The position numbers were made by a program, and so were the translations under genes. Below, piece by piece: positions 11,535-24,700 of a DNA stretch of 64,000 nt (positions are counted from its first letter, which is position 1; every line of letters starts with the position of its first letter). The notes below the pieces were generated by a model. The model searched no databases and had not been told where the DNA came from. It was given only the letters and a program-made list of their open reading frames with translations. The stretch is from Carex sylvatica. Taxonomy: Eukaryota; Streptophyta; Magnoliopsida; Poales; Cyperaceae. Where the stretch lies: assembly GCA_964058845.1 (NCBI GenBank), contig CAXKVR010000001.1:496001-560000 (forward strand), in the 5' to 3' direction.

Positions 11535-12953
11535 ATGGCTGAAAATATTCCCTTAGAAAATAACCCCCCCACAGCAAATCCCCCACCAGCAACAATTGTT
11601 ATTGAGTCTTCTTCACCATATTATATTCATCCATCAGACAACCCTGGTGCTATCCTTGTCTCTCAAACACTTACTGGAGACAATTATGCATCATGGAAAA
11701 GATCCATGACAGTGGCGTTAGGAGCAAAGAACAAACTCAGCCTTGTTGATGGATCCTTGCAAAAACCGAGCACACCATCAGATTTGGTGAAGGCTTGGGA
11801 AAGATGCAATCACATGGTCTTCTCGTGGCTGATCAATGCTCTAAGTAAAGACCTTCGTGAGAGCGTGGTGTTCGTTGACACGGCTCAAGAACTCTGGGCT
11901 GAGCTTGAAGAGAGGTTCTCACAAGGTAACGGACCTCGAGTATTTGAAATTAGGTGTGCTATAACTAACACTAGACAAGAACAGTTGAGTGTTGCTGCCT
12001 ATTTTTCTAAGTTGAAACAAAATTGGGATGAATTGAACTCCTATTCGAACATACCAGTTTGTACCTGTGGTTCTGTGAAGGAGATAATCAGAGAAAGGCA
12101 AACTGAACAGATTTACCAATTTCTGATGGGTTTGAATGATGTTTTTAGCACAATTCGTACCCAAATCATTGCCATGGAGCCGTTGCCAAGCTTGGCAAAG
12201 GTGTACTCTCTTATTCAACAGGAGGAGAGGCATCTAGGACTTCGGGCATCTCAAGGCATGGAAAGTGCTGTGCTTGCTGCTAGAGATGGTGGCTCGAGTC
12301 GATCAGGTGACACAAGGCCAAGCACGGGGAAGTTCAAACCGCGGCCAGTGTGTGATCATTGTGGAAAGGTTGGTCACATCAAGCCCAGATGTTATGAAAT
12401 TGTTGGTTACCCTTCTGGTGATCGGCAACAAGGAACAGTAGCAAAGCCTTCTGGACAACGACAACAACAAAGAAACCAGCAGGCCGTGAATGGATCAGAT
12501 GCTTCCGTCAAAGTGTTTGGGGCATCTGGTGCATCTGGAAGTCAAGGTCACAGTGAGGATTTGTTGCCTCATCTCACTGCACAACAATACAAGCAATTAC
12601 TATCTCTTTTAAACCCTGATTCCCAAGGTTCTATTGCTAATTTTGCTGGTAAAGTCTCTTGTCAAACTGATAACCTTAATTGGGTAATCGATTCAGGTGC
12701 ATCTGATCATTTCACCTTTAACCCTTTATCACTTTCAAACTCCACCTCAACTCTAAGCTACAAGCCAGTGGTACTACCAGATGGTTCAAGAAATCCGATT
12801 ACACACATTGGGAACGTTTATGTATCACCAGAAATTCAACTAAAAGACGTGTTGTGTGCCCCCTCGTTTAACTTCAACCTTCTATCTGTGAGCAAAATTA
12901 CAAGTTCTTTAAACTGTGCGGTAATATTCTTTCCTACTTTTTGTGGTCGGTAA
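11535..12953 (+). pseudogene. Copia gag-protease part of the polyprotein (prematurely ended)
   Basis: The frame starts at an ATG 23 bases after the LTR. Residues about 35-230 are the Ty1/copia gag region (LTGDNYASWKRSM near its start). A CCHC zinc knuckle, CDHCGKVGHIKPRC, lies near residues 273-287. The aspartic protease motif DSGASDHF is near residue 386. Gag forms the virus-like particle and the protease cuts the polyprotein. In an intact element this frame continues into integrase. Here it ends at a TAA (12951-12953) created by a local sequence rearrangement, and the downstream frame is shifted. Confidence 0.9.
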
Positions 12954-13026
12954 TGTTCTTTAAACTGTGCGGTAATTAACTTCAACCTTCTAACTGACAA
13001 CGAAGAAGCTGATTGGAGTCGGTGAT
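12904..13026 (+). repeat. Scrambled junction with short direct duplications in the Copia pol region
   Basis: The block GTTCTTTAAACTGTGCGGTA at 12904 recurs at 12955, and TTAACTTCAACCTTCTA at 12868 recurs at 12976. The segments are pasted out of order between the protease and the integrase zinc-binding region. The result is an in-frame stop and a frame change. Patchwork duplications of nearby sequence fit template switching during reverse transcription, or a repair event after insertion. Confidence 0.75.
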
Positions 13027-15858
13027 ATGCGGGATGGATTATATAACATCAGCAAGGCGGCTGCTGTTGCGACAGTTTCTAGTCATACTGATTCTAATTT
13101 GTGGCATCGTCGTCTTGGTCATCCTTCCAAACACAGTTTTTCCAAAACTTCACCATACCCTCTTAATAATGTGTCATTAATTGATCCATGTGAATCTTGT
13201 ATTCTTGCAAAACAAACGCGATTAATTTTCAAGACAAGTTTGACTAATACATGTGGTGCTTTTGATTTAATTCATTGTGATATTTGGGGTGGATACCACA
13301 CTCCATCTTTTTCTGGAGCACACTATTTTCTAACAATTGTTGACGATTTTACACGTTGCACTTGGGTTTACTTAATGCGTTTTAAATCTGAAACATACAA
13401 ATTTTTGCAAATTTTTATTAAAATTGTACAAACCCAATTCAATAAAAGGGTCAAGGCAGTAAGATCTGATAATGGGTCTGAATTTTTATCAAACTCTATG
13501 CAAACCATGTTTCAAGAAAATGGAATTTTACATCAAAGGTCTTGTGTCTACACTCCACAGCAAAATGGAGTTGTCGAACGCAAGCACCGTCATATCCTTG
13601 ACACTGCACGTGCACTAAGATTTCAAGCATCATTACCATTAAGTTTTTGGGGAGAATGTGTCCTTGCTGCAACATATTTGATAAACAAATTACCCACACC
13701 TGTCCTTGGAGGAAAGTCACCACATGAAATGATTTTTGGAACTAAACCACTTTATGAAAACTTAAGAGTTTTTGGTTGCTTATGTTATGCAAGAAACACA
13801 GATCCTCACAAAAATAAATTTGACAGCCGAGCTAGAAAATGTGTTTTCGTGGGATATCCCTTAGGACAAAAAGGTTATCGTGTCTATGATTTAGATAAAA
13901 ATAACATCTTTGTATCCAGGGATGTGATTTTTCATGAAAACACCTTTCCATTTCAAAATAATCTTCAACAAATCCCTCCAATTGAAAATACCAGCAGCTC
14001 CAATGAAACAACCTATGAAGACTCATTTCCTTTACATATCCAAAACAACAATGAAACCACCACTCATGATATATCTGAAGCAACAGAAAATCATACAACA
14101 CCTATACCTATAGAGTTGCGCAAATCTTCTAGGCCAACCAAGCGACCAACAAAATTAGATGATTATGTATGTACTAGTGCCATTGCAAATCCACCCAACC
14201 ATAATCGACCTCAATCAGCTTCAGACTCATCAGGTATGGCTCATGCATTAAGTTCAGTTTTGTCTTATGACAAATTTTCTACTGCCCACCGCACTTTCCT
14301 ATCTAGTATCACATCCAACACTGAACCGAAAAGCTATTCAGAAGCAATTCGGGACCCCAATTGGAGCAAAGCCATTGCAGATGAAATTGGTGCTCTCGAG
14401 CTCAACAAAACTTGGACTATAGAACCTTTGCCACTCGGTAAACGCCCTATAGGGTGTAAATGGGTGTTCAAAATCAAGTACCTCTCTGATGGAACTATTG
14501 AACGATATAAGGCTAGACTCGTGGCCAAAGGATATACTCAAGAAGAGGGGATCGATTATCATGAAACTTTTGCTCCTGTTGCCAAACTTACAACTGTACG
14601 TTGCCTTCTAGCTGTGGCGGCTGTTCGAGGGTGGCACTTGTATCAGTTAGATGTGAATAATGCATTTTTACATGGTGATCTTCATGAAGAAGTGTATATG
14701 AAAATGCCACCAGGACTTGAACAAAAGGGGGAGAACATGGTGTGTAGGTTGCGAAAATCATTATATGGGCTTAAGCAAGCATCACGAAATTGGTTTGACA
14801 AGTTTTCAACATCTCTAAAATCTGTAGGATATAAACAATCCTTGGCAGATTATTCTCTTTTCACTAGACGCACTAGTACAGGTTTTGTGGCTGTTCTCGT
14901 GTACGTGGATGATGTAGTTATAGCTGGTGATGATCAAGCATCCATTGAGTGGCTCAAAAGGTACTTAAGTTCCTCTTTTCATATCAAAGATCTCGGGCGA
15001 CTTAAGTACTTCCTTGGTATTGAGGTTGCCCATTCACCCGAGGGTTTGTTCCTCAATCAACGGAAGTATGCACTAGATATTTTGGGTGAGTCAGGAATGA
15101 TTGGTGTGAAGCCATGTGACTTTCCCATGGATCAGAATCACAAACTTTCTCAGGATACAGGAGAGTTACTTGATGATCCAGGTATCTATAGACGCTTGGT
15201 TGGGCGTCTCATTTACTTGACAATTACCAGACCCGATATCACTTATTCTGTTCACATTCTCAGTCAATTCATGCAAAGGCCATGCAAACCTCATCTAGAG
15301 GCAGCCTACCGAGTTCTTCGATATCTGAAAAGTTCGCCTGGTCATGGAATTTTACTCTCACGATCTTCCTCTTTATCCATTCAGGCCTATTGTGACTCAG
15401 ATTGGGCGAGTTGTCCGATGACCCGACGATCCACCAGTGGTTATGTTACTTTTCTTGGGGCTAGTCCTATTTCATGGCGCACAAAAAGACAGAATGTGGT
15501 TTCACGCTCATCAGCTGAAGCTGAATATCGTTCAATGGCGAATGCAGCTTGTGAATTAACTTGGTGTCGACGTATTTTTGATGACCTTGAAGTTCCTCTA
15601 TCAGGACCAATGCAGCTTTATTGTGATAATCAAGCTGCCCTGCACATAGCTTCTAATCCAGTTTTTCATGAGCGTACGAAGCACATTGAACTAGATTGCC
15701 ATCTAATTCGAGATAAAATTCAAGCAGGGGATATTGCTACAGCACACGTGCCAACATCACAGCAATTGGCAGATATATTTACTAAGGCGTTAGGCAAAGT
15801 TCAGTTCCAATTCCTTGTAGGCAAGCTAGGTGTTGTGGCACTGCACTCACCTGCTTGA
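13027..15858 (+). pseudogene. Copia integrase, reverse transcriptase and RNase H part of the polyprotein
   Basis: This frame stays open for 943 residues. The integrase zinc-binding H27, H32, C55, C58 (LWHRRLGHPS, CESC) is followed by the integrase core with D85, D148 and E184. Reverse transcriptase spans about residues 470-710, with KARLVAKGYTQEEGIDY, QLDVNNAFLHG and the catalytic YVDD at 626-629. RNase H follows with CDSDWA, SRSSAEAEYRS and CDNQAA. All catalytic residues looked for are present, so this half is conserved. It lacks its own start in the native scheme, because it should be translated from the gag ATG. The ATG at 13027 is only the first one in the frame. It ends eight bases before the right LTR. 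Confidence 0.9.
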
Positions 15859-15865
15859 GGGGGAG
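15858..15865 (+). promoter_or_regulatory. Polypurine tract of the Copia element
   Basis: AGGGGGAG lies directly before the right LTR and overlaps the end of the stop codon. It is the expected primer for plus-strand DNA synthesis. Confidence 0.85.
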
Positions 15866-16083
15866 TATTACAGCTGGTACCACAGCTGATTTGCATCAAT
15901 GATACAGCTCGTATGTACCAATGATAGCTGGCATATATATTCTATTTATTTTGTTTCCTTTGCTTAAAATATATTTCCTTTTATTTTATTTCCTTTATTT
16001 GAGAAAGGTTACTGTATATAAGATTACATTGTATCCTTGTAAAGGTTAAGAAAACAGAATATAAAGTATTCTAAATCTTCTCA
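15866..16083 (+). repeat. Right LTR of the Copia element
   Basis: 218 bp, identical to the left LTR as read by eye. It is followed by the target duplication AAAAG and then the CLC intron 3 sequence TGCTCAACCTAACATCAG, which is shared with copy 2. Confidence 0.95.
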
Positions 16084-16156
16084 AAAAGTGCTCAACCTAA
16101 CATCAGTCCAAGAAAAAATTGACAAACAAGCACTTGTCACATTAAATCAACAGAAT

Positions 16157-17650
16157 TAGCATAATAAAGTAGATCCGTAGATACTTGAAAAGGGTTAAAA
16201 AACATTGGTTTTACCGCCTTAACGCATCATGAAATCCTTCAATTACTTAGCGAGTAATAGGAGAATGTGATTAATTAGATTAGTGCGAGTTGTTTAATTA
16301 TATTACATTATTTGATAATCTGAAGTCCCCCACAAGTTAACCTTAGAATCGGAGAACCTTTCAAATATGCATAGAACTGAACCAAGGCATTGGTAGGAAA
16401 TAATAGTACCGGTATGCAGCTCTATCTGCAGGGTGGTCTATACCGCATACAGTAGTGACAGAAGGCCGTATGCGGGTCCATATGCGAGTCCGTATGCGGC
16501 AGTGACAGAAGATAGTATACGGATAAACATGAGTGTCATAAATAAGTATTGAGATAATTAGAAGAATTTCATCTAAAACCCTAGAGGCTCCCTCCCTATT
16601 CTTGGCTTATTGCAATTATCATCTCCATCTAAACTATCGCCATAGTAAACTATAAAATCAACCTTTACAATATTATTGTTATTATTTATTTATTATACAT
16701 GCTACCAAACAAACCCGAATAACCTAAACTAGTGTTAAAGTTGTTAAATATTTAGAGATCTATCACTGTGGATCAACACCCGACACTACTACATGGTAGG
16801 ATTATGCACTTGTAATCCGACAGAATCGAATTAGGGTAACTAAATATAAATTTTATATACTAAAAGTTAGTAAGTACCATTTTGGTCCATCAATTTTCAT
16901 GTTTTTGTTCATGATATATTGCATGTAATTGTACTGTGTAGTATTTATCTAAGCTTTGTAGATTTTTAAAGTATAGTTTAGTGTTTTCGTATTTTGATGT
17001 AGGGTTTAGATTGAATTCAGATCTTGGGTTTCGTTTCAGTTTTTTTTTAATGATACATGCTTCAAAAACCGTGTAGATTTATATCTTTTACACGGTTTAC
17101 TTTGAAACCGTGTATGATGTGTTTTGATGAAAAAATCGACGAAAAAAATATGAGTTGTAGGTTTTTTTTATCAAAAAACTATGTAGGATTAGTATTTTTG
17201 CACACGGCTAAAAAACTATGTAAAATTTAGAAATATATTGTAGGATTAGTATTTTTGCACACGATTAAAAAACTGTGTAAAATTTAGCAATCTATTGTAC
17301 ACAACTCTTGTAGACATATATAGTTGGAAAACCCTGTGTAAACCTATTTTTAGACCGTGGTTAGTAGTTGCCAATATATGCGCTATGCATAGTATCATAG
17401 TCTTACTTATAATATAGAGAGCACGTAGCTATCCTCCCGTAATAATCTCCCATTTCATCCCCTAGTCATTAACTACTTCAATAACTACCAACTACATAGG
17501 GGGATCACTTATTATTTGAGAACCACCTAATATTTAAAAGATTTTACAACGGGCGCTCGTAAGTATTCATATATAATGCATCAAGTATTTATCTATAACA
17601 CATCAAGTATTCATACCTAATATATCAAGTACTTAAAAAAACTGAACGCG
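16157..17650. other. Intergenic stretch with a possible small CACTA-like remnant
   Basis: No gene seen. Around 16435-16530 a short motif with CCGTATGCGG is repeated in variant forms. From about 16789 (CACTACTACATGG) to about 17366 (GTTAGTAGTTG) there are several inverted copies of ACACGGTTT/AAACCGTGT, a subterminal pattern typical of CACTA elements. A clear 3-bp target duplication could not be shown, so the call is weak. Confidence 0.35.
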
Positions 17651-18290
17651 TTTTTAGAGGTAAGTTTTTTTTCTCCGTTCAATCTAATCAATATTTCTAA
17701 CGATCGATGAGGAATTTTACAAATCTAAAACCATAAATATTTCTACATAATTTTATCTTTCAAATGAGATCTATGATGACATACTTTCGAATTGTTCGTT
17801 GCACAAGTATTCATTCCTTATCAAGAAAGTACTCATCTTCGTCGTGCAAGTGCAAATGTAAAAACTAAACACATCACTCATCTATCTTTTACATGTTTTT
17901 AGAGGTGAATTTTTTTCTCCGTTCAATCTAATCAATATTTCTGACGATCGGTGAGAAATTTTGCAAATCTAAAACCACGAATATTTTCTACATAACTTTA
18001 TCTTTCAGATGAGATCGATGATGACATACTTTCGAGTTGTCCGTTGCACAAGTATTCATCCCTTATCGAGAAATTATTCATCTTTGTTGTGCAAGTGCAA
18101 ATGTAAAAACAAGACACATCACTCATCCATCTTTTACATATTTTTAGATGAGAGTTTTTTTCTCCGTTCAATCTAACCAATATTTCTGACGATCTATGAG
18201 AAATTTTGCAAATCTAAAACTACGAACGTTTTCTACACAATTTTATTTTTCAAATGAGATCCATAATGACATACTTTCGAGTTGTTTGAT
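17651..18290. repeat. 245-bp tandem repeat, about 2.6 copies
   Basis: Copies start at 17651, 17896 and 18141 with TTTTTAGA followed by a TTTTTTTCTCCGTTCAATCTA block. Shared internal marks are GACGATC, AAATCTAAAAC, GATGACATACTTTCGA and CACATCACTCAT. The third copy breaks off after ACTTTCGAGTTGTTT. The copies differ at scattered positions, so the array is not new. It has no coding content. Confidence 0.85.
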
Positions 18291-21200
18291 TGCAAAAAGT
18301 CTAGGCGTCGGTCGCAGATAATTATTTCGATCGCTGGAAGATGATTCCAGTCGCTGATACTCCGGTCGCTGAAAGCATTATCGCAGATACTCAACCGATA
18401 ACGTCACCAGTCGCTGAAAGACGTCACCCGATCACCGATACTTTTTATGCGATAGTCAAAATCGGTAGCTGATACCATTCTATCAGATTTTTGGGATATT
18501 TTTTATTATTTAAATTTTCACCATTTAATAATTGGTACCACACGTACCAAACATTCACATCGATCAAACAATAATATCAAATAATAGCTCAATTCGAATA
18601 TAATATCAAATAATCATAACATACATAATAGCTCGATTCGAATTTAATATCAAATATCATACAGCAATTCAATATTGACATACAACATGATATCGTATGA
18701 CATAAATAAAAGGTCGTCACATATATATACACACATTGATATTTTTCTACAAAGTTACAAACTCCATTAGTTACAAATTTACTTATTTTCTAAAGATGTT
18801 TTTTACATTTGTAGTTAAACATAGATTTCAGCGAGTTCTCTCCAAGCATGATGATCAGCCACGAATCTAACAAATGCAAATGATAGTAACACCAATTAAT
18901 AAACGGTATCAAGCAAGGAGAACTTATTGAGAGAAATTTCAGCTTCAAACGATAAGTCGATAGGGAGAAATTCAAATCATATATGCTATTTTTATATTTT
19001 TGAAAAGTCTAACTTTAAAAATAGATAAAAAATAGCAGAAAAATCCAAATGTTTTTTTTCTCCTCTATCTAACTATGTAAGTGGATTTTGGATTTGGACT
19101 TTTGATCAGCATGCACTGGCTGATCTGTCACAGGAGGTCAAGAAGGGATCGTAGCCAACTTTAAAAATTCATTCTAAGAGTTTTACTAAGCCAAATTTTA
19201 TGTTCTTTATATGAAAATTCTCATGACATAGTGTTCTATATGATGGTAAAGTTTCATAAATTTTGGAGCTTCCTAACTATACCAAACAGTAGCCTAAACA
19301 CACGGATAAACTGGGAACAATGCTGTCATTTTTGCTGTTTTTTCGCATTTCAAAGGCTGAACTTCAAAAATTCATTAAAAATAGCACAAAAATCCAAATT
19401 GATCAAAATGTGAGCCTAAACTGCATGAAATTAAATACTCTATCTGTCTGTCCTATTTATTTTACCAGAATCAGAGTTTATGTTCTCTGATTTGCCAGTT
19501 TTCAACAGAAGGATATTTTTGATCCAATTTTAATAAAGAAAAAACAAATTGGTTTGGACCTTTGCCTTTTTCAAGTTAACAATCTCTACCTTCTCGGACC
19601 TAACAAATACAAACATAAAGAACCTAACAAATACAAGTTATTCACATCATAGATTGTATTAGTCAACCTAACAAACACAAACATAAAAAACCAATAAAAA
19701 ACTTGTGCCTTTAATAGAATGGAAAATTTTACCATGACATTGTTAAGGATACATCACATCATATACCTACATTAATACAAGTCAAAATTATAAGTCATTT
19801 TACCTTCGCTTGCCTTGCCTTGCCTTGTCTTCGCTTGTCTTGCCACTGTCAAACCTTTCAAAAAAACAAAAACAAATCAATGTTCGTGCAAAGGTTCTCA
19901 TCAAGTCAGCTATATATAATGAGTGTAACAAATGGTGAGTTAATGCAAAGGATACAGACTCAAATGTTTCAAAACTTACAATTGCATATGGAATTCATAT
20001 CACTTTAGCTAACTCAAATGGTGAGTGAATGCAGAGGATACAGACTCATTTGCATATGTACCATTCAAATTACAAAGCAACAAAATATGTATCATACTAG
20101 CCCTGGGTCATATTCAAACCTAAGTTCAATTGTAGGATACCAGTTCATCGAAAACATCACAAAATCCTTCTCAAGTAAAGAAGATTTCAATCCCATGACA
20201 AATGAAAAACTAAAGTGATATCTCAGGAATGCTTTGAGATGGTAACTAAAAAAAATAATGAGATATCTCAGGGGATGCTTTGAGATTCATGCCAGATTAA
20301 AATGGACAATTCAGATCTCATTCTACACATGACAAAGCACATGACAAGGCTAGAAATTATTAGCTATATTAATATCAAATTAACGATTATTGCTTCCCAG
20401 ATTTCCAGTACAAGTACACAAGTTGCTATTATTCTCTGCGACAGTTTCTGATTGTTTGAAACAGGACCTAAAATTTACAGCAACCATGAAGTGCATCGAA
20501 GAAAATAGGAAAATGACAAAATTAAAGAGAACTACCTTGTCATCAGAACAAAGGGGCACAGGCGTCAGCATCGGCGATCTTCTTCTTCGCGCAGGCGGAG
20601 GCAACGGACTGGCACAGGATGGCTACAGGGTTTTTTTTATTTGAGAAAAATATCATTTTCTGCGACCGGCGTCAGCACCGGTCGCTAATACCAGTCGCAG
20701 AAAATCCGTTCTGCTATAGTGAATACAGTGGCCAAGTGAAGTGCGTATCCTCTAAGATATCTCATGTTTTGCGTGACCGATGTGTTCTGTGCCTATTCGG
20801 TAATAGCGCAGAGACAGTATTAATTGTGCTTTCAGATTCGTGCAGCACATATTTGAACGGTTGAGATATTAAAAAAAAAAAACACAAAATATGAGAATTC
20901 GGCCAAGTGAGAGAAAGAGTGCTTTCAGATTCGCGCATAACATATGCGAATTCGGCCAAGTGAGAGAAAGAGTGAGTTAATTAATAAAACAACACGGAGG
21001 GAATATATATAGTAAAATGTACAACGGCTTATTAATGGATAGAGATTAATATTACAGCTTGCATATAGTGCATAATTGAAAAGGTGTCCATTACTGGACT
21101 GTTGAATATTTTGTAAGAAATCTTTAATAGAAAGTTTATAATAAATAACAAAATTATTGGGTGAGTCAATAGAATTGTATAATCATCAAGGAGGTGCATT

Positions 21201-21791
21201 GATATTTTATAAGCTTCTGTGAACATTTTGAATTTTCAGACATATATATTAGTGCAACTTTTGTAATTGAAAATTGTTCAAAGTAATAAAATGAATAGCT
21301 TGAAAAGATAACTAACGAAGATATATTATCGTCGTGATATAATTGATAAGTGAAATGATATACATATAATATTATATTAGCTTTAAAAATAAAATATTTT
21401 ATCGAAAGACCTACAATTTTTTTTATTACGAAAAAGTCTTAAAAGCATAAATAATAATACTTCTATTTTTCCGAGATGTTACAAAATCGGATCAAGCCTT
21501 ATTTATTACAGATCCACCACTAGATTGAAGCAACTTTGCTTTTAGTTCATAATTGATGATTAACTAGAAATGGATACATTGCAGAAAATAAAAATTGACA
21601 ATTACTCAAAGTCAGTATTCAAAGTACACCAACAGTATTACACAAAGAAAAATTAAGAATAATACATAATTTGTACAGGAATATAAGGAAACGTAAAAAG
21701 AACTACAATTATCAAGTAACTAATTGGCAATTACTCACATTACACATAAAATTTGATAATTACTCATATTATTATATCGAAAATAGTTCAT
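18291..21791. other. Intergenic stretch with transposon remnants
   Basis: At 18300-18480 the motif GGTCGC(T/A)GA recurs about eight times in both orientations. At 20655-20728 the related GCGACCGG...GGTCGCTAATACCAGTCGC appears and ends in CTATAGTGA, which could be the right end of a CACTA-like element; no matching left end was found. A short CTTGC-type microsatellite lies at 19805-19845. The unit GAATTCGGCCAAGTGAGAG is duplicated at 20895 and 20950. No gene recognised. Confidence 0.4.
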
Positions 21792-24700
21792 TTAACGAGG
21801 GAAATAAGATGATGATTGTGGTTCTTCTTCAAAACTACATTGCAAGTTGGTATCAATTCCCGCGTTGTAGTCAAGTAGCATAAGCTGTGTCTCCTCCAAA
21901 CTATGGGACCTCCAAGGATGTTTTGACTGTTGTTTGGATCGCCACAAGACCTCGAGCTGTACCTCCACCTCCTTCATTGTTGGTCTTCCCTCTCCTTTCA
22001 TTCTCAGGCACATTTGTGCAAGCTTGGCAACTGCTTCGAGTTCTGCTCGGTGCCCCTCATTCACAACTTGGGGATCCAAAATCTCAAAGAGACGGTTCTC
22101 TTTCATAGCAGAACTAAAATGTGCAATGAGGCTGCCCCCTTCATACACCCTAGAGGAGATCAATGGTTTTTGTCTTGTTAGCAATTCAGCTAGAATGACA
22201 CCAAAGCTGTAGACATCACTTTTCGGGGTTAACCGGCCAGTGTAATAGTACTCAGGGTCCAAATACCCGTGCGTTCCTTGGATAGCTGTAGTCACGCCCG
22301 TTTGATCTATATTTACAGATCTTGAGGCCCCAAAATCTGACACTTTTGCTGTGAAATAATCATCCAATAAAATATTTGATGATTTTATGTCTCTATGAAA
22401 AACTGATATAGAGGCAGATGAGTGAAGATAGGAAATTGCTCCTGCAGCGTCAAGCGCAATTCTTAACCGATGCTTCCATGTCAAGGAACAATGTTCATTT
22501 ACATGGAGATGATTAAAAAGTGTTCCGTTCGAAATGAACTCATAAACGAGCAATGGGACTTCGGTCTCTAGGCAACACCCATAGAGTTTCACAACGTTCC
22601 TATGATTGACTTGTGAGAGAATGACCACTTCATTTATGAACTGATCGATTTCAGCCCGATCAATAATTTTGGACCTTTTGATGGCCACAACATGTTGATC
22701 CGACAAAATACCTTTATAAACTTCTCCATGACCTCCGCGACCAAGAATGAGTGCATTATCAAATCCGTTTGTTGCTTTTTCCAGCTCATGTAATCTAAAA
22801 TTTCTCATTTTTTGTGTTGTATCTTCATGGGAAGATATTAGTTGTTGTAGAAGTAACCCTCGATTTTGAACGAAGAACTTATGTCTTAATTTTTCCTGTT
22901 TTTTCTTTTCAAAGAGTTTGATACGCTTGGCAATTACAAAATATAGTAAAATAATGCTTAGGGCAGTTACAAATCCCAGCAAGATCGTCACACCTACGGA
23001 CATAAATAAAGCAAGTTAGAAAAAAGAAAGAAAGAAAGTTATTTTTCATCATTTTTTATTAACAAATCAAAATTCCTCCTATTTGTGGATTGTTTTACGT
23101 TTAGTTCAACCTTGCATGACCTAGGAAGTCAAATATTTGTCCAAGGTATACTACTTTGTAGGCGACTAAACTATTTAATAACACGATGGTTTTTTTTTTT
23201 TTTTTTGAGTAAAGGGTGGAGATCAAGCCACCTAGCTATTTAATACCTTTGTTATTATAAAAAAATATTTTCCACATCTAGGTTTTGAATTCATAACCTC
23301 TCATATAGAAATCATGTGCTTTTGTCACTAGACCAAATACTAGTTTTCTAAACAACACGATCGTTTGATTAAATTAATGATATGTTGTTAATTTAAAAAA
23401 TTTTGGTTGATATCATTATATATATATTTTTTAGTGATATTGATAACGATATATATGTCGTTTTGAATCATTAGATTTTGGAATGAAATGGTAAGAATCA
23501 GTGTTCTAATATCTAAATAATAGGCTCAAGCGGCCCATTGAGTTATCAATCTCCAAATGCTACACTATGAGTCTATGACAAATAACTGTAAAAAGGGACC
23601 GGAAGAGATCATGCTTTGTTGCTAATTTTGTCTAGGACATTACTATTTGATACTTGGAAACTTAATTTGATGCCAAATTTTGTAATTAGACTTTCGGTGA
23701 GTGGCTATGATCAGTCTCCAAATGCTTGGTTCTGCTAATTTTGTCGGACAATAACGGTTTATTGTGATCAGATTTTGCCATCTCATGGTAACTAGGCAAT
23801 ATTTAGTTTCAGCAAGCTGTATTAATCATGGTTTGGAAACTCGGCCAAGTTCAAGTCAACTCGACCGAGTCAGAACGGAATCGGCCTGGTTCGAACTGAG
23901 TTTCATCCGAGTTTCACGCTTATGCAATTTTTTTATCAAAACTCGGTTGAATCGGAGTTGACTCGGCTGAATTATCCGATTTTTTATCCGAGTCAAGACG
24001 AGTCTTGACCGATTCCAGATTGATTCTCTTCCAGAAGAGCCAATTTTTCCTTTTTCCTTTTTGTCAAAATTGAGTTTATCGGAAAGTTTTCAATTTGGGA
24101 AAGAAAGAAGCGAAAGGAGCTCTGGAGAAGAAACGCAAATAGATTCATTTAAATAGACTTGGTCTACTAGTCAATTAAGTATAAATATAGAATAAACAGA
24201 TGGTCCATAGTGAACCGGGGCTACAAAAAGTAATCAAGGAGAGATGGGGCCACTTGTAGCATTTAATAAAAAATTAGAAGCTGCCTCCACCTTTTTCTGA
24301 TCCTCTCCATTTCCGTTATCATTGGACCCGTCCATTTAAACAGTTTTTTGTAATTTGTGCAAATGCTTCTGAATTAATTTTTCATGTTTTGTTGCCTTTT
24401 TTTTGTTTCCTTTTTGTTCTTTATGTTTCTTGTACATACTTAGTTATTTTTCTAATCAAAAGGATTGTATTTACAAAAAAAAATTCTATCTTTTTAGTAC
24501 AAAACATGTTTCTGCTTAAAAAATCTGAGTTAGCGATTCAATTCTGACCGATTCATCTGATTCTGATTTCACGGTCAAGTGACCGAGTCCAATTCCAATT
24601 TTACAAACTATGGTATTAATTTTTCATTTATCCTGAAAAGCATTTCTCGCTCTCTCTTTCCATATATACTTGCAACACTATTCAAAACTTGATGAAAGTT

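Larger units (their letters stand above)
11294..16083 (+). mobile_element. Copia-type LTR retrotransposon with identical LTRs, polyprotein split
   Basis: Two 218-bp LTRs (11294-11511 and 15866-16083) look identical base for base. The 5-bp target duplication AAAAG flanks the element (11289-11293 and 16084-16088); copy 2 shows the uninterrupted site. The primer binding site follows the left LTR directly and a polypurine tract precedes the right one. The domain order is gag, protease, integrase, reverse transcriptase, RNase H, which is Copia (Pseudoviridae). The LTR ends are TA...CA rather than TG...CA in both LTRs. Identical LTRs mean a recent insertion, later than the CLC duplication. The coding region is broken between protease and integrase (12904-13026). 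Confidence 0.96.
3017..16156. repeat. Segmental duplication, copy 1 (CLC-c exons 4-7 plus 3' flank)
   Basis: From about 3017 to 16156 the sequence aligns with 41706-49082 in the same orientation, once the later insertions are removed. Left edge: homology starts at GAAAAGGACGG. Right edge: both copies read ACATTAAATCAACAGAATT, then diverge (AGCATAATA here, GCTTTACAGG in copy 2). Copy 1 carries a CACTA element (6347-10132) and a Copia element (11294-16083) that copy 2 lacks. Copy 2 carries a LINE (41876-43734), an hAT element (45121-45591) and an extra block at about 44586-45050 that copy 1 lacks. The breakpoint lies in intron 3 of the CLC gene. Confidence 0.9.

Noticed and set aside
16789..17366. 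Small CACTA element
   Set aside because: Subterminal motifs fit, but the right end is imperfect and no 3-bp duplication matches, so it is kept only as a weak note in the intergenic entry.
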